NCBI GenBank assembly: GCA_033026295.1
Contig: CM065174.1
Span: 496,001 to 560,000 of the forward strand
DNA: 64,000 bases
Origin: Channa striata
Taxonomy: Eukaryota; Chordata; Actinopteri; Anabantiformes; Channidae
Direction of reading: 5' to 3'
The notes below the pieces were generated by a model that saw nothing but the letters and a program-made list of their open reading frames with translations, was not told the origin of the DNA and did no database searches. The position numbers and the translations under genes are program-made. How positions within the stretch are numbered: the first letter of the stretch is position 1; each line of letters opens with the position of its first letter. This document shows, piece after piece, positions 10,491 through 21,090 of this stretch.

Positions 10491-10722
10491 TACTTGCCAA
10501 CCGCTCTTTACCCCTGTACTGTATGGACTTCAAATGTCTAAAATAAGCAGCTCATGTAAAAGTCTTATTTATGGTAACTTATAAACACTTCATATACAAA
10601 AACAGCATACTGCTAACTTCAGTATCATAAAACAACATAGACCTGCAGTTGAAGTTGAAGTGTTTATTGAATGCAAATTTTGGCAGTGAGGTACAACTTA
10701 TTAGTTGTTAATACATATAGAA
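10491..10722 (+). pseudogene. Olfactory receptor 3' fragment (subfamily A, third copy)
   Basis: Starts abruptly at TACTTGCCAACCGC and matches the last ~30 codons and 3' flank of the pseudogene at 8907 (9741-9970). AAATAAGCAGC replaces AAATACGCAGC, which does not matter because the rest of the gene is absent. It is a truncated tandem copy about 750 bp downstream. Confidence 0.85.
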
Positions 10723-10724
10723 TA

Positions 10725-10770
10725 ATATAATATATATACATACACACACACACACACACATACATATAAA
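10725..10770. repeat. TA/CA microsatellite
   Basis: Short alternating TA run followed by about ten CA dinucleotides. Confidence 0.9.
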
Positions 10771-11510
10771 TACAATTTATGTAGTACATATTGCAACGAC
10801 ATAACCCTAACCTTTGTTACAATGGATTCTGCTAAGGGGAGGGGATCCTGGGGGGACAGAATTTTTCCAGCCTGTGTTGTAAAAACATTAGTGCTGCACC
10901 TCCATCTCCTGACTGGTGTCAGACATTATGCGGGATTCATAGCGACGTGTGCTTCACAGAGGAAAGACCAGTGGTTTTATTAGCTCTCTAAAATCATCTC
11001 CCAAAGTGTGCAGTGCAGTATGACTGATTTCAAGAATGAGCGTATTATTGCCCTTTGTTATTAAATGTCACAATAAAAAGGCACTATGGCAGTGTTCACT
11101 GCTGTACAGTTTCATTGTATTTTACAGTAATGTAGTTTGAGTTCCTGTTAAATTCTATTCTATTATAGTGACATGCATGTCAGCCATACCGGTGAGGCTA
11201 AAATAACCGAAAGCTGTCTGTGTACAGTATCATACAGTGCTAATGAACAGCAACATTACGAGATGCAATTACACAATAACAATATGTGTAAAAGCGGAAG
11301 TGTAAGATAAGTTTAGGTGGCTGGGTCATTTCACTTGGTTTAATGTTCTAGCAAACTTTATTGTCCCCAGGGGGCAATTGTTTTTACAGTGAACAGCGCA
11401 AACATCAACAGTACACATAAACGTAAAATGCAACATTAAGTATTGGTGGCCAGCATAATGGCTTTGACATTAATTTGTTAATAAAACACAAAGTGGGAGC
11501 AAAACATCAG
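10771..11510. other. Spacer, nothing firm
   Basis: No gene is seen. Around 11351-11385, TTTATTGTCCCCAGGGGGCA resembles the end sequence of a common fish repeat. Confidence 0.4.
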
Positions 11511-11514
11511 CTCA

Positions 11515-12060
11515 CTTACTAAAATGGCTCAGCAGAGGCTGTATTTTATGCAGCAGTTAAATAACTTTCACCTCCCTGTAAAGATGCTGGTGAACTTTTA
11601 CACTGCCATCATTGAATCTGTTCTTACATCCGCCATCACAGTCTGGTTCAAACTGCAGGTTGGCATCCACTCTGCTGGGAAGGTGATCGCTGCAACCTCC
11701 CTTCCCTTAAGGAGCTGTACATCTCTAGGACCCAGAGATGAGCAGCCAGGATTGCAGCCGACTCTTCTCATCCTGGACATAAACTCTTTCAGACCCTCCC
11801 CTCTGGCAAGAGGCTCCAGTCCATTAAGACCAAGACCTCACGCCACCAGAACAGTTTCTTCCACCAGATACCCACATACTCATGGACAATCACTCTCACT
11901 TCCCATTGTCACTTTTCTGTTTATAGCTACTTAACTTATTTTTTACTTTTTATTGTACAGTGTATGTCACATCATTGAATTTTAACTTTGTAAGGTAGAT
12001 TTTGTGTTTGCACCTGACACCAAGACAAATATCACAGTTAAGAGTTCTTTAGGTTAGAAG
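11515..12060 (+). mobile_element. CR1/Rex1-like LINE, C-terminal RT and 3' UTR fragment
   Basis: Begins KMAQQRLYFMQQLNNFHLPV and continues FYTAIIESVLTSAITVWF, a typical C-terminal end of CR1-type reverse transcriptase. After VWF the frame is lost but homologous sequence continues to a 3' UTR with TTTGCACCTGACACCAAGAC (12008-12027), the same tail as at 8140-8230. It is 5'-truncated and dead. Confidence 0.8.
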
Positions 12061-12121
12061 TTGGTTTTGAAATGAAATAATATGTAGTAACTTAAAAAAA
12101 ACTATGCAAGAGTAAGGATAA

Positions 12122-12495
12122 TCGTATATATATCTTGTATATATAATCGTGTGTGTGTGTATATATATACACATACATACCTACATATATATGAATATGT
12201 GTGTATATATATACATATATGTATATGTATGTATGTGTGTATATATATATATGTGTGTGTATATATATATGTGTGTGTGTGTGTATATATGTATGTGTGT
12301 GTGTGTGTATATATGTATGTGTGTGTGTATGTATATATATACATATATCTATGTGTATATATGTATGTGTATATACATATATGTATGTGTGTGTGTATAT
12401 ATATATGTGTGTGTGTGTATATATATATATGTATGTATATATATATATATATATGTGTATATATGTATGTGTGTGTTTACATATATATATGTACA
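12122..12495. repeat. Compound TA/TG microsatellite, ~370 bp
   Basis: Interleaved (TA)n, (TG)n and ATGTATG blocks. All overlapping frames here translate to Tyr/Ile/Val/Cys/His-rich strings and are not genes. Alternating purine-pyrimidine tracts of this length can adopt Z-DNA or cruciform structures and are often hypervariable. Confidence 0.95.
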
Positions 12496-13690
12496 GTATA
12501 ACACTTTTTGAAGTAACCATTGAAGTAGTTGTTTACTTATATTTCAAATATGTAATCTGTTACTTTTAAACCACCAATTTCATCTGCTGTGAATTTCCTG
12601 TTTTTGGCAGCACTGGCTTATGCAGCATGTGCACGTTAGTTAAAGCCACTTGTGTTTAAAAGGCCTATAAGTTTGTAATTTGCTTGTGTTCAGGTATGTG
12701 ATGTAGGCCTCTGTACTAGGCTGTGTAAATGGTTCAACGTGTCAGGGCCAGGCTTGGCTGTGTTATAAGTTATTATAAAGGTCTTGACTAAAACAACATG
12801 CACAAGGAATCACAAGGTTTTCATTTTCGCCCATGGAAAACTTCTTCAAAGTACTCAGGTTACTCAAAAGGCTGTAATGTAATCACTTACTTTGAACGTA
12901 ACGCTCACCAATGCTGATCCCAATGACAGTGGTCACAAATGATTATGAATTCTGGTTACCGTTTCTCTCTCTCCTCCTCATCTCACACTCGCTCTGTCTC
13001 TCCTCCTATCTCTGCTGCCCTCCTCATTAGGTTAACTCAGTCCACCTGTTGCCCCCCCAGCTCCTTTTTGCCAGAATCTGTTCCTGTTTACTTAACAGTT
13101 GTTTTGCTTTTGCTTCACCGGAATTTACCTTCTTGTGTGAGTTATTAGTTATTTTTTTACTGGCCTCTCGATCTAAGTTGCTATTTTCCCTCTATCCTTG
13201 TTACCTGGGGATTTCAAGCTTCTCTAAGTTATTTTCTGTGCTCAGTGTTCTCTGTGAAGAGTTCTTACTTTTAGACTGTTTAATATTAAAATTACACAAG
13301 ACCACTGTTCTGTTTCCTCATGATTTTACTTTCTTAGATTACTTTCTGTTTTTGTGTTGCTACTTTTCCCTTTCACTTCCTCAGTTGCCGTGAGTTCCCT
13401 TCTCTTCTGCTTCCTCTCCTGGTCCGAGTTCTGTTCCTAACGCCCCAGCCTGCCACATCTGCACTCTTACTCAGAACAGTAAACCCTCAGTCACCCTCCA
13501 TATTCTCCTGTGTCTCTGAATTCACTCCCTGCTCTCCCCTAGACCTCCGAGCCATCATCAGCAGTCCATTCTGTTGTACTCATGTCATCCTCCTACCTCT
13601 TCTACATTGTTATTTCTATAAACATTGTTATTGTCTTCCACTGTATCACCTGTTCTGCCTTATTTTATAGTTCTTATAATGTTGATAACT
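12496..13690. other. Spacer, with a pyrimidine-rich stretch
   Basis: No gene is recognised. From about 12960 to 13640 the + strand is strongly C/T-rich, with many CTC/TCC runs. It could be the 3' region or LTR of an unidentified element. The 114-aa frame at 13049-13393 has no family signature. Confidence 0.4.
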
Positions 13691-13978
13691 GTGAGGGAAA
13701 TTTTTCACACTTCTGGCAGAGGCCAGACACCAAGACACTAACAGACTGTGCGCACAAATAAAACCGATTCTTTCTATCGATTTGAGAAGCTGTTCCCCTC
13801 AGGAGTCAAACTGCCGATCCAGCAATACGGACCGAAATAAAGCGGTAAGTTAGCAGAGGAGAGGGAACACAGCAAAAAGCAGACCAGGTAAGAGAGCTCT
13901 ATAAAACTCACTACTGGTTGGGTAGCTGACAAGACGTTGTCATAGTAGTTAAACCGTTGTGTTATTAATTATCGTTGT

Positions 13979-15133
13979 ATGCAGCGCAGATTGAATCTGA
14001 GTCACACGGGGAAAGATAACACGAGAGAACGGGCTACTAGAGAAATGGGGTTAGTACAGGGTACTAACAGAGAAGTGAGCGCCTGGCCTGGGCAAGGTCT
14101 GCCAGCTGGAAGCAATGTCCAAAAGTATTGGGGCAGTTGTAGTAAATTGACTAAAAGGTGGAAATTGGGGTTTTCTAAGGAGGATAGTGTGAGTAGCAGG
14201 TAGCTCAGTTACTGGAGGAACTGAAGAAGAACGAGAAGGAGAGCACAGAGCAACACAAGTCTTTGTCCAAGTGAAATGGGAAAACACAAGGTGTTTAAAT
14301 CTGACTGGAAGTTATTTAGCATGTGGAAGGATAAATGTCATGTGAGGGAAAGTAGAAGGTTTAGAAAACAAGATACCAATGAACATGAAAAGCCCAAACA
14401 AACAGTACCAGAACATGTAGTTTATAGAGTGAAGGACTGTTCTTACACTGAACCTCTGTATTCTGTTTTGTCTGAGTTACAAGGTAAACCTGGATTTGGA
14501 CTCTGCACCCCCACCTGCTCCCACCATATCAGAGCCAAAGATCACAGCAGCAGCAAGTCAGCCAGCTCTCCCCCATCAGAGAATGCAACAGATCCACAAA
14601 GAGCACCAGAGGGGGGAGACACGTCTGAGGCATCACTCCAGGAGCCAAGTGTGAAAGGACACTCCATGTTCACCAGATCAGGAGGGGGGGAGACTTCCCC
14701 ACCATTGAGGAGCTGGACATGTGGACATCAAGGAATGGATGGAGAAAGACACTCACCCTAATGGCAACGCTAAGAAGTGGGTGGAAGACTTCCAAAATGT
14801 GGTCCAGGACTACAAACCAACATTGCAGGAAAGGGAATGGCTGTTGAAACATCAGCTTGGATGTTAACAAGTGGCCATACTCCACAAATAGATGGACTGG
14901 GAAAGAACCCATGTGTGCCTTTAAGGCCCACCTTGAAGGATGCATTTCTAACCACAATGAAACCTGAAATTTCTATCCACTTAGAGACATTCTGCAACAT
15001 GCAGAGCATGCAGAAGAGACACAGAGAGGACAAAGAAGGTGGCGTAGCCAAAGGAAGAGGCAGCAGCACCGTAACTCAGAACCCTGGCATCAGTATGGAG
15101 AAAATGGACATTGGTCTAGAGGTTGGTCTGTGA
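13979..15133 (+). pseudogene. Retroviral gag-like region, broken
   Basis: Three frames follow one another: 13979-14203, 14276-14761 and 14777-15133. They are rich in basic and polar residues, and a stretch near 14730-14860 resembles the capsid region. There is no single long gag frame. Position directly upstream of the protease remnant supports the call more than sequence does. Confidence 0.5.
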
Positions 15134-15266
15134 TAAAGCAAGGGCTGATTTGGTGAGGAACCAGGGGATGCAGACGCTAGATCAGGTGACCCGCACCCAC
15201 ACTCTCACTCACATTAAAAGAAAACCATGAAGTGATTTATTAGTGAATGAATGTGAGTGGTAGGTC

Positions 15267-15509
15267 ATGCATAACTGCAGATATTGGTGGAAAACCTGTT
15301 ATAGAGAGCTGCTCGGTTCCTCTCAAATGCACTTTGAGAAAACAGATCACCAAACATTCACTCATAATGTCTCAAACTGTCCTGTAAATTTGCTAGGGAG
15401 AGATTTGATGTGTGAATTTGGCTTGGTGTTAGATTCAACCCCTGATGGGATAGAAAGTCTTGAAACAGGGGGATGGGGACTATCTATCACAGCTAACTTA
15501 GATGATTAA
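15267..15509 (+). pseudogene. Retroviral protease remnant
   Basis: An 80-aa frame with the string VNLLGRDLMCEF, a typical end of an aspartic protease domain in this retrovirus group. The catalytic Asp-Thr-Gly part is not visible upstream, so only the C-terminal half remains. Confidence 0.65.
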
Positions 15510-15799
15510 CATACATTCACAATATGCATGTAAGAGTAAACTTGCTGATAACACTCGTGTTACACAGCAGCTTACAGATTTTGCACATACACAGCACACA
15601 TAAAGAAACATTCCAACATCAAGGTCACAGCACACAACACGTGAAGGTAGAACCAGAAAGTAAATATGAAGGTCAGTGGTATGTAGAAAATGGGGAAGAT
15701 GTAGTAATATGTTTGACAAATGTGTATTGGACAAAGACTGCTGCCGTTGCCTCTGTCTCACTCTCCTCTAAACAGGAAGAACTATTTAGGGGAATACTC

Positions 15800-17260
15800 A
15801 TCATGTCCTATTGGCAAAACCATCTGACTGGAGTTGGCAAGACCTTGGCCCATGGTTGCAGAAGACGCTGTTCCTCGAGGAATTCCAACCAACAGCATCA
15901 GATCCTAGGATGGAATATAGCTGGAAGGGTGATGTACATCGTACAATTTACATCAGTTGTACAAAGCTTATAGACCAGTTGAGCTCACTGGTAGCTAGAT
16001 ATTGCGTATTGCATATTGCGCATGCTGCAGCCTTCACCATCAGTAAAACTAGTTTACCACCAGAGCTCGAGCAAAAAATTCCAGATTCTTTGGGCAGGCC
16101 ATAATTATGACATAGGTCATATAAAAGATCCAGGACCTCTGACAGTCCTTCCAAAATCAGAGTGTAGACCATGGCAGAACAAACACTCTTTAAAACAGGA
16201 AGCCATCATCAGTGGCATAAAGCCTGTGTAAAACTCCCTCTTAACGGCAGGTGTGATAATTTGTATTTGAGAATTCTCTTGTGCGCACAACTTATTTCTT
16301 GTAAAGAGACCTAGGTCAACCAATTGGGTGGCGCTTTGTTCAGAATTACAGGAGGTGAAGGCAGCCATACACCCCTGAGCGCCTGAAGTAAAACTGTACA
16401 AATTATTCTTTCTCTGGTACCACCAAATTTGACAAATTTCTGTGTAACAGTACATAGACGCTTCGCTAATTTGTATTTGTTAATCTGAGGAAGCATGCAA
16501 AAGTGATACGGTGCACCTATTAAAACATCTTTTAGACAATGGCCATAAAGTTTTTTTGTTAGTTTTTTTTAAACTGCAGTTTGTGCAACAAAAGGGACAT
16601 ATCTGGGTCAGGTGATCACCCCAGAGGAAAACGAAAAAAATTAATTGCTGATTTCAATGCTGACAAAAGCCAATAATAATTTTTTTTTTTTTTTTCATCG
16701 CACGACACAATTTTGCAAACGAATCGTTCCTGTGCGAAACTTTCCAGTTTGCTGTGGAGCGTGGTTGTTGCTTGTTGTTGTGGGTGTTGGCACATGTTGA
16801 CAGCATGTTGCCTCCTGAAGTGTTTGCTGATCCATAGGCAGAACTTTGCCTAATACTGGTTAGTTTTTGACCAGGATTTTTCTTTCTTTCTTTTTTCTGA
16901 GAACCGTTGTTGCAGCAGAGAAGCTGTGTTTGGTTTGCTGTTCTGATTGCTTGGGAAGGTGTAATATGTTGGATGGAGATCCTCATATCTGCACTGAGGT
17001 ACTAAAAACCACCTGTTCTATCAGAAGTGGGTTTGAAGACTCTAATTCTGAACGCTGACAGAATTATGTGTTGATGGCTCTGATTTCCTGAGATGCCTAA
17101 CCTTGCAAAATTGCCTTGGGTTTGCAGTTGTACAAAATTGTAGTGTCATTGCTTTTAAAAAAAATACGTTTTGACTCATCTGCAAGCTGGTGAGCTGACA
17201 GCCGTTGAAAACTACAAACTGGCCAATGATATGAAGTTCGAATGAATGTATGAATATGAA
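15800..17260 (+). pseudogene. Retroviral reverse transcriptase / RNase H remnant
   Basis: Sequence in alternating frames shows the start of the polymerase domain near 16140-16210 and the fingers near 16305-16350. The stretch downstream of the expected catalytic Asp pair lies near 16510-16550, but the Asp pair itself is not visible (about 16475). A connection/RNase H segment is seen near 16960-17180. Stops and frame changes occur throughout, so no product is possible. Confidence 0.6.
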
Positions 17261-17979
17261 TGGTGTCGCTCATAACTAAAATTGTCTCTGGAGACAAAGA
17301 AGACTTTGACATCAGCACAACACTAACTGCACATTGTTTTTTTTTGCAGCTCTGTAGATACTGACTTGTTGTCTACGTGAATATCGGATATGAAATGTGA
17401 AACTCTAAGATTAACAAAATAACTTGATTTCTGCAGGAACTTCAACAGTGGATACAGCAGTCAGGATGGGACAAATGTGTCACCCAACTCAGTTTTCTTT
17501 CTCCCACAGAAACTCAACCCACAGGCTAACTTGTCAACCATCCAGTCACTAGCAAACATATCTAGAAACTTTGTAATGAAATTAGGTGCAACACTGCAAA
17601 AGGGACATCGCTCGGTCCAGAGATAAACTTTGTTTACCTAATTGATATTTCCATCTGTATGCAAAGCTAGCTCATGGTACATGATTTTGGTTTGCAAAAG
17701 GGGGGATGTGTGCATATTTTAACACCTTCTTTAAACCCTAAAGCAAGGGTTTCAGGGATTGCAGGACATGTTAATCTGTGGGGCTCACAATGCCTCTGGT
17801 GCGATTAAATGCCACTGCAAGGCCACTCCTCACCTGATAGACCCTTTGAATATTGGACAATTGAGTTAATTGAGCTATAGCTATGTAGAAATGGAGAGTT
17901 TGCTTGGGCATGGTTTGCACGTTTAGCAAGTGGGTAGAGGCTGTTTTTTTCTCTCTTCCAAACAGGATGCAGACACTGT

Positions 17980-18565
17980 GGTAAAAGGCCCTGACAAGTC
18001 GGAGAACCGTTCACTGAAGTGTTCCAGAATCAAGTAATTTTTGACAATGGTCCAGGGTTTTACCATGAAGATGGTAAACAATTTGTCAAACAAATTTTGG
18101 GTAATTGCCTTCTCACCCCCAGAGTGCAGGTGTGACAGAAAATAGAAAAAGACCAAATTCACAAAATGTTGTGAGAGACAGGTTTGACATGGGTTTAAAA
18201 ATTAGCATTGGTGCTAGTTCTTAGGCAAGTTGAGTCTTTACCAAATAGGGTTTGAGAAAACCTCCTATCTTGGTACTAATTCAGACCAAACAAACTTGAG
18301 TTTGTTATAATGATGTGATTTCCAACTGTTGTGCAGAACTTTCTCAGATGAAAGCAGCCCTTTCTACCCCTGCATACATCAGCCTGCATGATCTCAACCC
18401 AGGTCACAAGGACCACCAAAGGAAACGTTGGCAGCAGAAACGCTTCGCAGGACCACATCACATTTTACTGGCAACTAATTTAGCAGTGAAGGTGGAAGGA
18501 CACATCACGTGGGTCCATGTCAGCCACTGGAAAAGGATCTCCAACTGGAACCGGAACAAGTAATA
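17980..18565 (+). pseudogene. Retroviral integrase remnant
   Basis: A core-domain piece with a DNGPGF-like string occurs at about 18035-18065. The C-terminal DNA-binding part is at 18350-18540, with KRFAGPHHILLATNLAVKVE and WVHVSHWKR in one frame. The middle of the core is missing or scrambled. Confidence 0.65.
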
Positions 18566-18739
18566 CACCAGGCGTACACCGACCTGTCAAGCTACAGACA
18601 GTCAGATTTGTCCCTGAAATTGTTCACCCCGGTGAGTGGGGAGAGGTGCTGATTAGGCTGGGCCCACACTTCAAGTTCCAATTTACGTCGAGAAGGGTGA
18701 ACACAGGAAGGTGACAAAGGCAACATCTGGTGCCCAACA

Positions 18740-19477
18740 ATGGAGGATCCCACACAACATCACAGACTCTTAATGAAGGCGACATTTGACCTCTCCACCA
18801 TGGTTGCAGCAGTCCAGCGGATGATCTGTGAATTGTGGCACAATCAACAGATCACACAGCGGCTCTCAAACAGGTCCAGACTGAAAAGGAGTGTGACTGA
18901 GCCTGCTGGCTTACTTGATCCATACTCTACAACGCAGTCTCCGCCATGGATGATAGAAAACCTGTGGATGCAATATGTTCAGAGTTCCTGGGGAGTCCCA
19001 AACCTCTGCTGGTGGTGCACAACCAACAACATTGTCGATTGGATTAACCAACAGAGGTTCATCAATCACACGCACAATGCTATTGGAAGCATAGCTGAGC
19101 AGCTTGAAGCAACATCGCAGATGACGTGGGAGAACACAATGGCAACTGACATGCTGTTTGCAGACAAAGGAGGAGTCTGCACCATGTTTGGAGACTCTTG
19201 TTGCATCTTCATTCCAAACAATTCAGCCCCAGATGGGTCTGTAACAAAGGCGCTAGAGGGACTAAGATCACTGTGGGATGAACTTGAAAGACATTCTGTT
19301 TATGATGACACCAGTGCCTGGGGCTGGTTTGACATTGTGTTTGGAAAATGGAAAACTTTCATTTTGTCTCTCCTCACAGGTGTCGTAATAGGCACTACTG
19401 CACTAACGTTGTGCGGATGTTGTTTTATTTCCTGTGCGCGGATGCTGATAATGCGTACAATCGACCATTCCATCTGA
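18740..19477 (+). CDS. Retroviral Env transmembrane-subunit ORF, SU missing
   Basis: An open 245-aa frame in an otherwise dead provirus. Seen: a basic furin-like site RLKR (47-50), a Trp-rich stretch (70-101), an NHT glycosylation site (109-111), the immunosuppressive-domain/CX6CC region with cysteines at 147, 154 and 155, a post-CX6CC segment, a membrane anchor at about 206-235 and a short basic tail. A surface subunit and a clear fusion peptide after RLKR are not visible, so membrane fusion is unlikely. The integrase remnant ends about 200 bp upstream, which implies a deletion of most of SU. It may be decaying neutrally or kept for another reason; the sequence alone cannot say. Confidence 0.7.
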   Translation: MEDPTQHHRLLMKATFDLSTMVAAVQRMICELWHNQQITQRLSNRSRLKRSVTEPAGLLDPYSTTQSPPWMIENLWMQYVQSSWGVPNLCWWCTTNNIVDWINQQRFINHTHNAIGSIAEQLEATSQMTWENTMATDMLFADKGGVCTMFGDSCCIFIPNNSAPDGSVTKALEGLRSLWDELERHSVYDDTSAWGWFDIVFGKWKTFILSLLTGVVIGTTALTLCGCCFISCARMLIMRTIDHSI

Positions 19478-19671
19478 CACCAAATAGCTGTCCAAAGCAT
19501 GCCGTTACTACAGGACAATGTTTTAGCCGAGTCTTTTGACATCCGTAACTGGGAACCACCATATCGTGGACATGACAACATCAGTCTCTAGGTTTTAACT
19601 CTCTACAATAACGAAACATGGTTATATGATGTTTGCTTTAATGAGTAACTTATCAAGTAACTTATCATGAC

Positions 19672-21090
19672 CTATCAAGATGGCGTCGCGTGAGTGCCAG
19701 CGAGTTTCAGCAGCTCTGTCCGTTTCTGTGTTTTTATTCCCATCTTCTTATGTTTATTTCTATGCTGTATGTTTGCTGTGTTTTTCCTTTAAACCCCTGT
19801 GGAGTTGTGCAACTAAGGTTAAAAGCTATGACTTATCATCTTTTTCCAACTTTTTGAGACGGCCTCGGCAGACCCTTTGAACTGTAGCTCTGTTGTTTAC
19901 ATGCGGGATCAGCTGCTAGCTCTTAGCCGTGTCGAGCTTCTCCATGGGAGAAAGCTGGATATTCCAGCCGAGATACAGAGGAAAAGACGAGGCTGTAGAG
20001 CTGGCGGGAGAGAAGACGTAGATACAAGCTCGTTTTACCATCTGTTATTATGGGAAACGTCCGCTCTCTCTCCAACAAGATGGACGAGCTAGCGGCGCTC
20101 ATAAGGCTACAGGGGGTGTACAGGGAGAGCAGCTTACTGTGTTTCACCGAGACGTGCCTCAACCAGGACACACCGGACTCTGTGGTCTCTGTTAACGGAT
20201 ACACACTGGTGCAGGCGGACCGGAGTGCGGCAGAGAGCGGTAAGAAGAAGGGAGGCGGACTGGCGGTGTTCGTGAACAACAGATGTTGTAACCCCGGGCA
20301 CATCACTGTTAAACGACAACTTTGCAGCAAAGATGTGGAACTGGTGGCAGTCAGCATCCGGCCGTACTACCTCCCGCAGGAGTTCTCTCACGTGTTGGCG
20401 GTCACTGTTTGCATTCCTCCGTCGGCCGACGCCGCTGCTGCCTGTGAGTGCGTGCACAGCACCGTGTCACAGCTGCAGACACAGCACCCACAGGCCCTGA
20501 TCCTCATCTCTGAGGACTTTAATCATGCCTGTCTCCCCCTCTCCGCCACCCTCCCCAACTTCACCCAGTACGTTAACTGCCACACAAGAGACAATAAAAC
20601 TCTGGACCTGCTATATGCTAACACAAAGAATGCATATACCTCCACCCCCCTCCCCCCTCTGGGCCGCTCCGACCATAATCTCGTCTTTCTGTCTCCTGCT
20701 TACACTCCAGGGGTGAAAAAGCAGACACCACAGGTGAAAACAGTGAAGATCTGGACAGAGGAGGCGAGAGAACAGCTGAGAACAGCTGTTTTAAAATCAC
20801 GGACTGGGACATTCTCTGCAGTCCACATGGGGACGACATTGACAAATTTACTTGTATATTCTTATTTATTGTGCAATAAACCGGACATTGCAATACTCAT
20901 CTGTTACATTTTCCAGTGTAAATATGTATATGTATTTAGTTTACCCTTAAATTTTGAAATGCCTTTTCAGTTAATCTGTAATGCACATTGTCCTGTGCAG
21001 ATTCTGTGTTCTTTGTCTATGGCTGCTAATTTCCCCACTGTTTGATTAATAAAGTTCTAAGTAATAATCTTATCTTATCTTATCTTATGA
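19672..21090 (+). mobile_element. CR1/Rex1-like LINE with endonuclease but no reverse transcriptase
   Basis: Begins at a 5' end with CAAGATGGCGTCGCG, carries a near-complete endonuclease, then jumps at about 20820-20840 directly to a 3' UTR and ends in a (ATCTT)n tail (21066-21088). It is about 1.4 kb. Short similar sequences at the edges (CATGACC near 19667, TATGACAGG near 21087) might be target-site duplication remnants, but this is weak. Confidence 0.8.
20050..21045 (+). CDS. LINE endonuclease ORF running into the 3' UTR
   Basis: 331 aa. Residues 1-220 form an APE-type endonuclease: NVRSLSNKMDEL (3-14), CFTET (31-35) with the catalytic Glu, EDFNHA (155-160; most relatives have GDFN), TLDLLYA (184-190) and GRSDHNLV (205-212) with the catalytic Asp-His. 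From about residue 260 the frame reads through element 3' UTR, so the C-terminus is not a domain. The start shown is the first in-frame ATG; the element may begin translation upstream. It is a transposon-derived gene, not a host DNA-repair gene. Confidence 0.75.
   Translation: MGNVRSLSNKMDELAALIRLQGVYRESSLLCFTETCLNQDTPDSVVSVNGYTLVQADRSAAESGKKKGGGLAVFVNNRCCNPGHITVKRQLCSKDVELVAVSIRPYYLPQEFSHVLAVTVCIPPSADAAAACECVHSTVSQLQTQHPQALILISEDFNHACLPLSATLPNFTQYVNCHTRDNKTLDLLYANTKNAYTSTPLPPLGRSDHNLVFLSPAYTPGVKKQTPQVKTVKIWTEEAREQLRTAVLKSRTGTFSAVHMGTTLTNLLVYSYLLCNKPDIAILICYIFQCKYVYVFSLPLNFEMPFQLICNAHCPVQILCSLSMAANFPTV

Larger units (their letters stand above)
13690..19610 (+). mobile_element. Endogenous retrovirus, decayed, env-bearing
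   Basis: The order of remnants is that of a retrovirus: gag-like frames (13979-15133), protease (about 15267-15509), reverse transcriptase (about 15800-16600), connection/RNase H (about 16960-17260), integrase (about 17980-18560) and an env transmembrane region (18740-19477). Pol has many frame changes and stops. I could not define paired LTRs; the left edge is a guess based on an AATAAA-bearing segment at about 13757, and the right side is cut by the LINE that begins near 19672. The Env type suggests a gamma/epsilon-like retrovirus. Confidence 0.8.

Noticed and set aside
12092..12569. Several overlapping frames of 80-142 aa on both strands
   Set aside because: They are translations of the TA/TG microsatellite (Tyr, Ile, Val, Cys, His only).
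13049..13393. 114-aa frame with hydrophobic stretches
   Set aside because: It lies in a C/T-rich tract that gives Leu/Ser/Phe-rich translations; no family match or coding context.
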